Positions 52,952-61,273 of a DNA stretch of 63,778 nt are shown here, one piece after another. This DNA comes from Mycolicibacterium vulneris (GTDB lineage Bacteria > Actinomycetota > Actinomycetes > Mycobacteriales > Mycobacteriaceae). Location of the stretch: assembly GCF_002104765.1 (NCBI RefSeq), contig NZ_NCXM01000034.1, positions 1 to 63,778 on the forward strand, in the 5' to 3' direction. How positions within the stretch are numbered: position 1 is the stretch's first letter; each line of letters begins with the position of its first letter. A program made the translations under genes and the position numbers. The notes beneath the pieces are model-generated. The model worked only from the letters and a program-made list of their open reading frames with translations, had not been told where the DNA came from and ran no database searches.

Positions 52952-52999
52952 AACTACGCACACGACACGCCGCAACGGGTGTGCGTAGTTTCAGTGTCG
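52943..52999. terminator. 21-bp perfect inverted repeat between WrbA-like gene and ilvC
   Basis: The arms 52943-52963 and 52979-52999 are fully complementary with a 15-nt loop. The left arm starts two codons before the WrbA-like stop. ilvC ends at 53021 on the other strand, so this is most simply a bidirectional terminator. It has no U-run. Confidence 0.85.
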
Positions 53000-53020
53000 A
53001 CGAAGCTCGGCGCGAAAACG

Positions 53021-54052
53021 CTAGGCCGTTTCGGTGATCGGCCGGTCGACCCAGCTCATCAGGTCGCGCAGCTTCTTGCCGGTGACCTCGATGGGGTGTT
53101 CGGCGTTCTCCTTGCGCAGCTGCTCGAGTTGCTTGTTGCCGCCCTCGACGTTGGCGACCAGCTTCTTGGTGAACTCGCCGCTCTGGATGTCGCGCAGGAT
53201 CTCTCGCATCCGCTCCTTGGTGCCGGCGTCGATGACGCGCGGACCCGAGAGGTAGCCGCCGAATTCCGCGGTGTCGGACACCGAGTAGTTCATCCGCGCG
53301 ATCCCGCCCTCGTACATCAGGTCGACGATCAGCTTGAGCTCGTGCAGCACCTCGAAGTAGGCCATCTCCGGCGGGTAGCCCGCCTCGACCATCACGTCGA
53401 AACCGGTCTTCACCAATTCCTCTGTGCCACCGCACAACACGGCCTGCTCACCGAACAGGTCGGTCTCGGTCTCGTCCTTGAAGGTGGTCTTGATGACACC
53501 GGCGCGGGTGCCGCCGATGGCCTTGGCATAGGACAGGGCCAGCGCCTCGCCGTCGCCGTTCGGGTCCTGGTCGACGGCGATCAGCGCGGGCACTCCCTTG
53601 CCGTCGACGAACTGCCGGCGCACCAGGTGCCCCGGGCCCTTCGGTGCCACCATGGCGATGGTGACGTTGGCCGGCGGCTTGATCAGGTCGAAGTGGATGT
53701 TGAGGCCGTGGCCGAAGAACAACGCGTCCCCATCCTTGAGGTTGGGTTCGATGTCGTTCTTGAAGATGTCGGCCTGCGCGGTGTCGGGCGCCAGCAGCAT
53801 GATGACGTCGGCCCACTTGGCGACCTCGGCGGGGGTGTCGACGTCAAGGCCCTGCTCTTGCACCTTGGCCCGCGACTTCGAACCCTCCTTGAGGCCCACC
53901 TTCACCTGCACGCCCGAGTCGCGCAGGCTCAGCGAGTGCGCGTGTCCCTGGCTGCCGTATCCGATGACACCGACCTTTCGACCCTGGATGATCGTCAGGT
54001 CCGCATCGTCGTCGTAGAACATCGGCAATGTCTCCCCAGACGGGTTAGCCAC
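53021..54052 (-). CDS. ilvC: Ketol-acid reductoisomerase
   Basis: A class I KARI that converts acetolactate or acetohydroxybutyrate to dihydroxy acids in valine and isoleucine synthesis. It has the NADPH motif VGVIGYGSQGHAHSLSLRDSG and the metal-binding C-terminal domain with the LKLIVDLMYEGG knot. Two starts are possible. GTG at 54052 gives 343 residues and has a strong site AAGGAG 8 bp upstream. ATG at 54022 gives 333 residues, the M. tuberculosis length (Rv3001c), with GGGGAGA upstream. ilvN lies 32 bp upstream on the same strand. Confidence 0.96.
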   Translation of the reverse strand: MANPSGETLPMFYDDDADLTIIQGRKVGVIGYGSQGHAHSLSLRDSGVQVKVGLKEGSKSRAKVQEQGLDVDTPAEVAKWADVIMLLAPDTAQADIFKNDIEPNLKDGDALFFGHGLNIHFDLIKPPANVTIAMVAPKGPGHLVRRQFVDGKGVPALIAVDQDPNGDGEALALSYAKAIGGTRAGVIKTTFKDETETDLFGEQAVLCGGTEELVKTGFDVMVEAGYPPEMAYFEVLHELKLIVDLMYEGGIARMNYSVSDTAEFGGYLSGPRVIDAGTKERMREILRDIQSGEFTKKLVANVEGGNKQLEQLRKENAEHPIEVTGKKLRDLMSWVDRPITETA

Positions 54053-54084
54053 TTCACTATCTCCTTCTTGTTTCAGCTGAAAAC

Positions 54085-54585
54085 TTATTTGGCCGTGCCG
54101 ATTCCGCGCGAACCGCGAGCCAGCGACACCACTCCGGATTGGACGATTTCGCGGATCCCGAAGGGCTCCAGGACCCGCAGCAGCGCCTCGATCTTGCCGC
54201 GGTCACCCGTCGCCTCGATCGTCAGCGCCTCCGGCGACACGTCGATCACCTTGGCGCGGAACAGGTTCACCGCTTCGATCACCTGACTGCGGATGCCGGC
54301 GTCGGCGCGCACCTTGATCAACGCCAATTCCCGGGACACCGAGTTGTCGTCGTCGAGCTCGACGATCTTGATGACGTTGATCAGCTTGTTGAGCTGCTTG
54401 GTGATCTGCTCGAGCGGGGTCTCCTCGGCGGACACCACGATGGTCATCCGCGACATGTCCTTCTGCTCGGTGGCACCGACGGCCAGCGATTCGATGTTGA
54501 ACCCGCGCCGCGAGAACAGCGCCGCCACCCGGGCGAGCACGCCGGGTTTGTCCTCGACCAACACCGACAGGGTATGCATGTGCAT
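54085..54585 (-). CDS. ilvN: Acetolactate synthase regulatory subunit
   Basis: A 166-residue regulatory subunit (IlvH type) with an N-terminal ACT domain, LSVLVEDKPGVLARVAALFSRRGFNIESLAVG, which binds valine, and a C-terminal domain. It stimulates and feedback-inhibits IlvB. Its ATG overlaps the ilvB TGA by one base (TGATG), a sign of translational coupling in the ilvB-ilvN-ilvC operon (Rv3003c-Rv3001c). Confidence 0.96.
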   Translation of the reverse strand: MHMHTLSVLVEDKPGVLARVAALFSRRGFNIESLAVGATEQKDMSRMTIVVSAEETPLEQITKQLNKLINVIKIVELDDDNSVSRELALIKVRADAGIRSQVIEAVNLFRAKVIDVSPEALTIEATGDRGKIEALLRVLEPFGIREIVQSGVVSLARGSRGIGTAK

Positions 54586-56453
54586 CAGGCGTGCCCTTCG
54601 CTCTCATCGTCGAACAGCGGGCGGATTCCGCGGGCCGCCTGAATCTCGTCATTGCTGGTGCCGGCGGCCACCATCGGCCACACCTGCGCGTCGGCCCCGA
54701 CGATGAAGTCGATCACCACCGGGCGATCGTTGATCGCCCGCGCCTGGTTGATCACGTCTTCGACGTCTTCCTCACGCTCGCAACGCAATCCGACGCAACC
54801 CAATGCCTCCGCCAGCTTCACGAAGTCCGGGATGCGGTGCGAGTGAGTGGCCAGATCGGTCTGCGAGTACCGCTCTTGGTAGAACAGCGTCTGCCATTGG
54901 CGCACCATGCCCAGGTTGCCGTTGTTGATCAGCGCCACCTTGATCGGCACGCCCTCGATCGCGCAGGTGGCCAGCTCCTGGTTGGTCATCTGGAAGCAGC
55001 CGTCGCCGTCGATCGCCCACACCTCGGCGTCCGGGCGCGCCATCTTGGCGCCCATGGCCGCCGGGATGGCGAACCCCATGGTGCCCAGCCCGCCGGAGTT
55101 GAGCCAGGTGCGCGGCTTCTCGTACGAGATGAATTGGGCCGCCCACATCTGGTGCTGGCCGACGCCGGCGACGTACAGGGCGTCCGGACCGGCGATCTGG
55201 CCCAGCTTCTCGATGACGTACTCCGGGCCGAGGCTGCCGTCGCTCTGCGGGTCGTAGCTCAGCGGGTAAGTGGACTGAACCTGGTTCAGGTAGGCCCACC
55301 ACTCGGTCATGTTGAGCTTCCCGGGAATCCCGTCCTGGCGCAGCAGCTCGAGCAGCTCGATGATGACGGCTTTCACGTCGCCGACGATCGGCACGTCCGC
55401 ATGCCGGTTCTTGCCGATCTCGGCCGGGTCGATGTCGGCGTGGATGACCTTGGCCTCGGGGGCGAAGGTGTCCAGCTGCCCGGTCACCCGGTCATCGAAG
55501 CGGGTTCCCAGGGCGATCAGCAGGTCGCTGCGTTGCAGGGCCGCCACCGCGGCGACGGTGCCGTGCATGCCGGGCATGCCCATGTGCTGCTTATGGCTGT
55601 CCGGGAACGCGCCGCGCGCCATCAGCGTGGTCACCACGGGGATGCCGGTGAGCTCGGCCAGCTCGTACAGCTGCTCGGTCGCTTCACCGCGAATGACCCC
55701 GCCACCCACGTAGAGCACCGGCTTGCGGGCGGCCGCGATCAGCTTGGCGGCCTCACGGATCTGCCGGCTGTGCGGCTTGGTGTTCGGCTTGTAGCCGGGC
55801 AGATCAATCCGCGGCGGCCAGCTGAACGTGCACTGGCCCTGCAGCACGTCCTTGGGGATGTCGACGAGCACCGCCCCGGGGCGGCCCGAGGAGGCGATGT
55901 GGAACGCCTCGGCGAGCACCTGCGGGATCTCGTTGCCCGAGCGGACCAGGAAGTTGTGCTTGGTGATCGGCATCGTGATGCCCGAGATGTCGGCTTCCTG
56001 GAACGCATCGGTGCCGATCAGCGAGCGCCCGACCTGGCCGGTGACGGCGACGACCGGTATCGAGTCCATCTGGGCGTCGGCCAGCGGGGTCACCAGGTTG
56101 GTGGCGCCGGGCCCCGACGTCGCCATGCAGACGCCGACCTTGCCGGTGGCGTGCGCGTAGCCGCTGGCGGCGTGGCCGGCGCCTTGCTCGTGGCGGACCA
56201 GTACGTGGCGCAGCTTCTTCGAGTCGAACAGCGGGTCATAGACGGGCAGCACCGCGCCGCCGGGGATGCCGAAGATGACCTCTACGCCGAGTTCCTCCAG
56301 CGAGCGGATCACCGACTGTGCGCCGGTAAGTTGCTCGGGCCCAATACGTTTCGGTTTGCCGGCCGCAGACTTCGCGGCGGGCTTGGCCGCGTCCGTGGCG
56401 ATGTCGGCAGCGTCCGGTGCCGCGGAGGCGTGCTGCCTGATGGGAGCGCTCAC
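54585..56453 (-). CDS. ilvB: Acetolactate synthase catalytic subunit
   Basis: A 622-residue ThDP- and FAD-dependent acetohydroxyacid synthase, the first common step of branched-chain amino acid synthesis. The activating Glu is in VRHEQGAGHAASGYAHATG, and GDGCFQMTNQELATC...NN forms the diphosphate site. It corresponds to Rv3003c (ilvB1). The start is GTG at 56451-56453. A leader peptide and intrinsic terminator lie between the promoter and this start, so expression is set by attenuation as well as by valine control through IlvN. Confidence 0.97.
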   Translation of the reverse strand: MSAPIRQHASAAPDAADIATDAAKPAAKSAAGKPKRIGPEQLTGAQSVIRSLEELGVEVIFGIPGGAVLPVYDPLFDSKKLRHVLVRHEQGAGHAASGYAHATGKVGVCMATSGPGATNLVTPLADAQMDSIPVVAVTGQVGRSLIGTDAFQEADISGITMPITKHNFLVRSGNEIPQVLAEAFHIASSGRPGAVLVDIPKDVLQGQCTFSWPPRIDLPGYKPNTKPHSRQIREAAKLIAAARKPVLYVGGGVIRGEATEQLYELAELTGIPVVTTLMARGAFPDSHKQHMGMPGMHGTVAAVAALQRSDLLIALGTRFDDRVTGQLDTFAPEAKVIHADIDPAEIGKNRHADVPIVGDVKAVIIELLELLRQDGIPGKLNMTEWWAYLNQVQSTYPLSYDPQSDGSLGPEYVIEKLGQIAGPDALYVAGVGQHQMWAAQFISYEKPRTWLNSGGLGTMGFAIPAAMGAKMARPDAEVWAIDGDGCFQMTNQELATCAIEGVPIKVALINNGNLGMVRQWQTLFYQERYSQTDLATHSHRIPDFVKLAEALGCVGLRCEREEDVEDVINQARAINDRPVVIDFIVGADAQVWPMVAAGTSNDEIQAARGIRPLFDDESEGHA

Positions 56454-56498
56454 TGTCGTTCAGTCCTTATTCATTCCGGGAGTCTCGCTGGGGGCAAC

Positions 56499-56535
56499 AA
56501 AAAACCCCCGACAGCTCATCTGCTGCACGAGGGTT
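56499..56535 (-). terminator. ilvB leader intrinsic terminator (attenuator)
   Basis: In the leader RNA, AACCCTCG (56535-56528) pairs with CGGGGGTT (56510-56503), and CAGC/GCTG form an inner stem. A run of six U (56504-56499) follows. It is about 45 bp in front of the ilvB GTG. Directly 5' to it, 56536-56546 can pair fully with 56581-56591 at the end of the leader peptide reading frame, an 11-bp competing or pausing hairpin. Confidence 0.85.
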
Positions 56536-56575
56536 GCGCGTTGGTGCTGGATTGCTTCACATGCACAAGAGCAAG

Positions 56576-56611
56576 TCAGCCACCAACGCGCTGACTAATT
56601 ACTACGAGCAT
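56576..56611 (-). CDS. ilvL: ilvBNC leader peptide
   Basis: An 11-codon open frame, ATG CTC GTA GTA ATT and on, giving M-L-V-V-I-S-Q-R-V-G-G before TGA. Four consecutive branched-chain codons (Leu, Val, Val, Ile) at the start are what ribosome-mediated attenuation needs. It lies between the likely promoter and the U-tract terminator upstream of ilvB. Similar leader peptides are known or predicted before ilvB in Corynebacterium and other actinobacteria. Expression of this one is inferred. Confidence 0.8.
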   Translation of the reverse strand: MLVVISQRVGG

Positions 56612-56643
56612 CCCGGGCTTTCCGGCGGTATCCATAGCGTCCG

Positions 56644-56673
56644 ACGGTAGCCTTCGCACAGCTCAGCAGTCAA
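56644..56673 (-). promoter_or_regulatory. Candidate ilvBNC promoter
   Basis: TTGACT (56673-56668) and TACCGT (56649-56644) on the minus strand are 18 bp apart. Transcription would start near 56637, about 26 nt before the leader peptide ATG, which fits an attenuator arrangement. Confidence 0.5.
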
Positions 56674-56776
56674 ATCCGTGATCTTCGGCGCCCCGGTCAC
56701 CAGCGCGGTTGGCGACGGCGTCGCCGGGCGGGCGCTCGCCGGACCGAGCCCGGGTGCCGGGTGAAATGATGGTGGG

Positions 56777-57178
56777 GTGGCTACCGGTTCGTCCCCCCAA
56801 ACACCCTCCGCAGCGCCAGTCGTGATCAAGGTGTCGCCGATAGCGCATCTTGCCGTCGGGTTCCTGATCTTGGGGTTGCTGATTCCGGTGATGCTGTGGC
56901 CGCCGTCGTTCCCGCTGCTGATCCTTCCGGTGCTGCTGTCGGCGATGATCGTCCGGCTCCGCACCGTCGCCGACGACCAGGGCGTGACCGTTCGGACGCT
57001 TTTCGGCAGCCGGCGGGTGCGCTGGGACGACATCGACGGGCTGCGTTTCCACCGCGGTTCGTGGGGACGCGCACACCTCAAGAGCGGTGGCGACCTGCGG
57101 TTACCTGCGGTCACGTTCTCCACGCTGCCCGAGCTGACCGAGGCCAGCGCGGGGCGGGTTCCCAACCCCTACCAGTGA
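56777..57178 (+). CDS. cfp6: Low-molecular-weight protein antigen 6 (CFP6), PH-domain protein
   Basis: A 133-residue protein with two membrane segments (about 25-62) followed by a small bacterial PH-like domain (VTVRTLFGSRRVRWDDIDGLRFHRG). It corresponds to Rv3004, named a culture-filtrate antigen although the sequence looks membrane-bound. Function is unknown. The GTG start at 56777 is divergent from ilvL. The stop converges on the DoxX gene with 9 bp between. Confidence 0.87.
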   Translation: MATGSSPQTPSAAPVVIKVSPIAHLAVGFLILGLLIPVMLWPPSFPLLILPVLLSAMIVRLRTVADDQGVTVRTLFGSRRVRWDDIDGLRFHRGSWGRAHLKSGGDLRLPAVTFSTLPELTEASAGRVPNPYQ

Positions 57179-57187
57179 GAAGGCCGG

Positions 57188-58051
57188 TCAGCCGATCGGG
57201 TTCACGCCGTTGAGGACAACCCACACCCCGACACCGGCCGCGATGCCCGCCAGCAGTGCGACGAACGACCCGATGAAGGGCCGATGCGCCCAACGGCGGC
57301 GCGCGTCCAGGCCGTAGCGGCCGGGCCCGCACAGCACGACCGCGGCGGCCATGACGATCAGGGTGATTTGGTATTCGTGGCCCTCGGGCAGGAAGAACGA
57401 GAAGATGCGGGTGTGGGGCCGCGCCGAGACGCTGGCCAACAGGCCGTTGATCAGAAACGCCAGCGCACCGGCCGCGGCCACCGGCGTGAACAGGCCCAGG
57501 ATCAGCAGCACGCCCGCGACGGCCTCGCCGCCGGCGCTCACGTAGGCGAGGATGTCGGCGTGCTGGTAGCCGACGTCGGACAGTGAGTTCTTGAACCCCG
57601 TCACGCCCGAGCCGCCCCACCAGCCGAACAATTTCTGCAGCCCGTGGGCGCCGAGCACGACGCCCAGCCCGACGCGGAGCAGCAGCAAACCGAGATGCTG
57701 CGTTCCGCGCCGGCCGACGTCGTGCAACCGGTCGTGGTGTTCATCGTCGTCGTCGATGTCGGTGGACTCGACGGCGCTGTGCCGGGCCGCCGAATGCGGC
57801 TGGGCGTAAGGCAAGGGCTCCTGCTGTTCCAGCAGGTTGTAGCCACCGGCCCCGGAGCCGACGACCGCGCGGGCGCCGCCGTAGGGGATGACGGTGGTGG
57901 TTCCGGTCGACGGGTTGAAGTCGCCGGGGTAGCCGACTGGCGTCAGATCATCTTCGGGATCGACCAGCCGCGCCGAGGCGGGGCGTCCCGGGGTCGGCTC
58001 CGGCGATTCGCCAGGCCGTTGCCAATGTGCGTCATTCGGTTGACTGGTCAC
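57188..58051 (-). CDS. DoxX family membrane protein (Rv3005c-like)
   Basis: A 287-residue protein. The N-terminal half is a Pro- and Asp-rich cytoplasmic region; the C-terminal half is a DoxX domain of four transmembrane segments (RVGLGVVLGAHGLQKLFGWWGG onward). Rv3005c forms a membrane-bound redox complex with SodA and SseA that links oxidative stress defence to thiol homeostasis. The start GTG at 58049-58051 was chosen by alignment with the M. tuberculosis protein; an ATG 63 bp upstream is in frame. lppZ is divergent. Confidence 0.87.
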   Translation of the reverse strand: MTSQPNDAHWQRPGESPEPTPGRPASARLVDPEDDLTPVGYPGDFNPSTGTTTVIPYGGARAVVGSGAGGYNLLEQQEPLPYAQPHSAARHSAVESTDIDDDDEHHDRLHDVGRRGTQHLGLLLLRVGLGVVLGAHGLQKLFGWWGGSGVTGFKNSLSDVGYQHADILAYVSAGGEAVAGVLLILGLFTPVAAAGALAFLINGLLASVSARPHTRIFSFFLPEGHEYQITLIVMAAAVVLCGPGRYGLDARRRWAHRPFIGSFVALLAGIAAGVGVWVVLNGVNPIG

Positions 58052-58314
58052 GGGTGTCAGGGTAAGGGCATTCGGTCCTGAATTGGGGATTTGAGCGGCG
58101 CTTTCGCCTGGCAATCGGTGGTTTGCCCGTCAAATCGGCCCGGATTGGCCCCAAATCGCCTCCCGAACCCGTCTGGGGCCCGGCCCGCGCGAGACCTCCC
58201 GTTCGCCGGACGTCGTGCCGGGCACGGGCGAAAAAGGGGTCGTGGTCGGGTTTTCGGCGGCGGCCAAGGGACGTGTGTGGCGGTGCCGCTCGCAGTGTCC
58301 GTAGCCTGACGGTC

Positions 58315-59445
58315 ATGCGACTAGGGCGATCGGGGCGGTCGGTTCGGCGCGGCTTCGCCGTGCTGTGCGCCCTCGTGCTGGTAACGAGCGGGTGCGCGCG
58401 CTTCAACGACGCCCAATCGCAACCGTTCACCACCGCCCCCGAACTGAAGCCGCAGCCCAGTTCGACGCCTCCCCCGCCGCCGCCGCTGCCGCCCACGCCG
58501 TTTCCCAAGGCCTGCCCCGCTCCCGGGGTGATGCAGGGCTGCCTGGAGAGCACCAGTGGCCTGATCATGGGCCCCGACAGCAAAACCGCGCTCGTCGCCG
58601 AACGCACCACCGGCGCGGTCAAGGAGATCTCCGTCAGCGCCGAGCCCAAGGTGAAGACGGTGATCCCGGTGGACCCGTCCGGGGATGGCGGCCTGATGGA
58701 CATCGTCATGTCGCCCACCTACACGCAGGACCGCCTGATGTACGCCTACATCAGCACGCCGACCGACAACCGGGTCATCCGCGTGGCCGACGGCGATATC
58801 CCCAAGGACATCTTGACCGGAATCCCCAAGGGCGCCACCGGGAACACCGGAGCGTTGATCTTCACCAGCCCCACCACGCTGGTCGTGATGACCGGCGACG
58901 CGGGCAATCCGGCGCTGGCCGCCGACCCCAAATCGCTGGCCGGCAAGGTGCTGCGGATCGAGCAGCCGACCACCGTGGGTCAGGCGCCGCCGACGACGGC
59001 GCTGTCCGGGGTGGGTGCCGGCGGCGGCCTGTGCACCGACCCGGTGGACGGCTCACTGTATGTCGCCGACCGCACCCCGACGGCAGATCGGTTGCAGCGC
59101 ATCACCAAAACGTCGGATGTGTCCACGGTGTGGACCTGGCCGGACAAGCCGGGCGTGGCCGGATGCGCGGCGATGGACGGGACCGTGCTGGTCAACCTGA
59201 TCAACACCAAGCTGACGGTGGCGGTCCGGCTGGCGCCGGCCACCGGCGCGGTCACCGGTGAGCCCGACGTCGTCCGCAAGGACACCCACGCGCACGCGTG
59301 GGCGTTGCGCATGTCGCCGGATGGAAACGTCTGGGGCGCAACGGTTAACAAGACGGCCGGGGATGCCGAGAAGCTGGACGACGTGGTGTTTCCGCTGTTC
59401 CCGCAGGGTGGCGGATTCCCGCGTAACAGCGACGACAAGAGCTGA
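58315..59445 (+). CDS. lppZ: Lipoprotein LppZ, PQQ-glucose-dehydrogenase-like beta-propeller
   Basis: A 376-residue lipoprotein. A basic N-terminus and hydrophobic stretch end in LVTSGC, a lipobox with Cys27 as the lipidated residue; a proline-rich linker follows, then a beta-propeller of the glucose/sorbosone dehydrogenase type. Catalytic residues for PQQ use are not evident, so enzymatic activity is unproven. It corresponds to Rv3006, an antigenic lipoprotein. The ATG is at 58315. The DoxX gene is divergent with a 263-bp gap; gatB converges downstream. Confidence 0.87.
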   Translation: MRLGRSGRSVRRGFAVLCALVLVTSGCARFNDAQSQPFTTAPELKPQPSSTPPPPPPLPPTPFPKACPAPGVMQGCLESTSGLIMGPDSKTALVAERTTGAVKEISVSAEPKVKTVIPVDPSGDGGLMDIVMSPTYTQDRLMYAYISTPTDNRVIRVADGDIPKDILTGIPKGATGNTGALIFTSPTTLVVMTGDAGNPALAADPKSLAGKVLRIEQPTTVGQAPPTTALSGVGAGGGLCTDPVDGSLYVADRTPTADRLQRITKTSDVSTVWTWPDKPGVAGCAAMDGTVLVNLINTKLTVAVRLAPATGAVTGEPDVVRKDTHAHAWALRMSPDGNVWGATVNKTAGDAEKLDDVVFPLFPQGGGFPRNSDDKS

Positions 59446-59483
59446 CGGGTTCGCCGTCGTGATGACGGTCGATTAACCCGGGG

Positions 59484-60998
59484 CTAGCCCTGGCCGCAGG
59501 CGGCCAACACCAGTTCGCGCACCCGGGCAGCGTCGGCCTGGCCTCGGGTGGCCTTCATCACCGCGCCGACGATCGCGCCGGCCGCGGCCACCTTGCCGCT
59601 GCGAATCTTTTCTGCCACATCGGGGTTGGCGGCCAGCGCCTCGTCGACGGCGGCCTGCGTCACCGAGTCGTCGCGCACCAGCGCCAAATTGCGGGCGGTC
59701 ATTACCTGTTCGGGCTCGCCCTCGCCGGCCAGCACACCCTCGACGACCTGGCGGGCCAGCTTGGTGGATAGCTTGCCCTCGTCGACCAGCGCCACCACCG
59801 CGGCGACCTGGGCGGGCGTGATGGCCAGCTCGTCCAGCGTCACGTTGGCCTCGTTGGCCTTCTGCATCAGGAAGTTTCCCCACCAGGCCCGAGCCTGCTC
59901 GCTGGACGCGCCGTGCTCGATGGTCGCGGTGACCAGTTCGATCGCGCCGGCGTTGACCAGGTCACGCATCACCTCATCCGAGATGCCCCACTCGTCCTGA
60001 ATGCGCTTGCGGCTCAACCACGGCAGCTCGGGGATGGTCTGACGCAGGCGCTCGACCAGCTCGCGACTGGGCGCGACCGGCTCCAGGTCCGGCTCGGGGA
60101 AATACCGGTAGTCCTCGGCCGTCTCTTTGGTGCGGCCCGGACTCGTGTAGCCGCCGGCCTCGTGAAAGTGCCTAGTCTCCTGGACGATTCGACCGCCTGA
60201 CACCAAGACCGCGGCCTGGCGTTGCATTTCGTAACGCACCGCGATCTCAACGCTTTTCAGCGAGTTGACGTTCTTGGTCTCGGTCCGGGTGCCGAACTCG
60301 GTCGTACCGGTCGGCTTGAGCGACACGTTGGAATCACACCGCATCGAGCCCTGGTCCATCCGGACGTCGGATACGTCCAGCGCGCGCAACAGGTCTCGTA
60401 ACGCCGTCACGTAGGCGCGGGCGATCTGCGGCGCCCGGGCCCCGGCGCCCTCGATGGGCTTGGTGACGATTTCGATCAATGGCACGCCGGCACGGTTGTA
60501 GTCGATCAACGATGTGGTCGCGCCGTGGATGCGGCCGGTATCGCTGCCGATGTGGGTGAGCTTGCCGGTGTCCTCCTCCATGTGCGCACGCTCGATCTCG
60601 ACCCGCCAGGTGGTGCCGTCCTCCAGCGGTGCCTCGAGGTAGCCGTTGATGGCGATCGGCTCGTCGTACTGCGAAATCTGGTAGTTCTTCGGCTGGTCCG
60701 GGTAGAAGTAGTTCTTTCGGGCGAAGCGGCACCAGGGCACGATCTCGCAGTTCAGTGCCAAACCGATGCGAATGGCCGACTCGACCGCGTTCTGGTTGAG
60801 AACCGGCAGCGAGCCGGGCAGGCCGAGGCACACCGGGCAGACCTGGGTGTTGGGTTCGGCGCCGAATGCAGTGGTGCAGCCGCAGAACATCTTGGTGACG
60901 GTGGACAGTTCGACGTGCACCTCGAGGCCGAGTACCGGATCGAATCGCGCGATGACGTCGTCGTAGTCCATTAGATCGGCGCTGGCGGCAACACTCAT
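59484..60998 (-). CDS. gatB: Aspartyl/glutamyl-tRNA amidotransferase subunit B
   Basis: A 504-residue GatB. It has the signature LEVHVELSTVTKMFCGC and a zinc cluster with cysteines in CGCTTAFGAE and CPVCLGLPG, and a C-terminal helical YqeY-like tail. GatCAB amidates Glu-tRNA-Gln and Asp-tRNA-Asn. It corresponds to Rv3009c. In M. tuberculosis pfkA (Rv3010c) follows directly upstream; here a repeat array and an extra ATPase gene lie between. The ATG is at 60996-60998. Confidence 0.96.
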   Translation of the reverse strand: MSVAASADLMDYDDVIARFDPVLGLEVHVELSTVTKMFCGCTTAFGAEPNTQVCPVCLGLPGSLPVLNQNAVESAIRIGLALNCEIVPWCRFARKNYFYPDQPKNYQISQYDEPIAINGYLEAPLEDGTTWRVEIERAHMEEDTGKLTHIGSDTGRIHGATTSLIDYNRAGVPLIEIVTKPIEGAGARAPQIARAYVTALRDLLRALDVSDVRMDQGSMRCDSNVSLKPTGTTEFGTRTETKNVNSLKSVEIAVRYEMQRQAAVLVSGGRIVQETRHFHEAGGYTSPGRTKETAEDYRYFPEPDLEPVAPSRELVERLRQTIPELPWLSRKRIQDEWGISDEVMRDLVNAGAIELVTATIEHGASSEQARAWWGNFLMQKANEANVTLDELAITPAQVAAVVALVDEGKLSTKLARQVVEGVLAGEGEPEQVMTARNLALVRDDSVTQAAVDEALAANPDVAEKIRSGKVAAAGAIVGAVMKATRGQADAARVRELVLAACGQG

Positions 60999-61009
60999 GC
61001 GCTCGATCC

Positions 61010-61267
61010 TAGTGGTGATCGCGAGCGCGGCGGAGCCGGGCGAAGCGAGTCACCACCGATCAAACCTAGTGGTGATCGCGAGCGCGGCGGAGCCGGGCGA
61101 AGCGAGTCACCACCGATCAAACCTAGTGGTGATCGCGAGCGCGGCGGAGCCGGGCGAAGCGAGTCACCACCGATCAAACCTAGTGGTGATCGCGAGCGCG
61201 GCGGAGCCGGGCGAAGCGAGTCACCACCGATCAAACCTAGTGGTGATCGCGAGCGCGGCGGAGCCGG
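61010..61267. repeat. 57-bp tandem repeat array, four units plus a partial (array 6)
   Basis: TAG marks at 61010, 61067, 61124, 61181 and 61238 give an exact 57-bp period. Units contain GCGAGCGCGGCGGAGCCGGG, with perfectly complementary arms GTGGTGA and TCACCAC. The fifth copy is cut short after GAGCCGG. The array lies between the gatB start and the stop of the EspI-like gene. The loop sequence is GGA, as in array 4. Confidence 0.95.
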
Positions 61268-61273
61268 TGTATA

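Noticed and set aside
54071..54082. Palindrome TTTCAGCTGAAA between ilvN and ilvC
   Set aside because: Short and inside an operon; too weak alone to call an operator or terminator.
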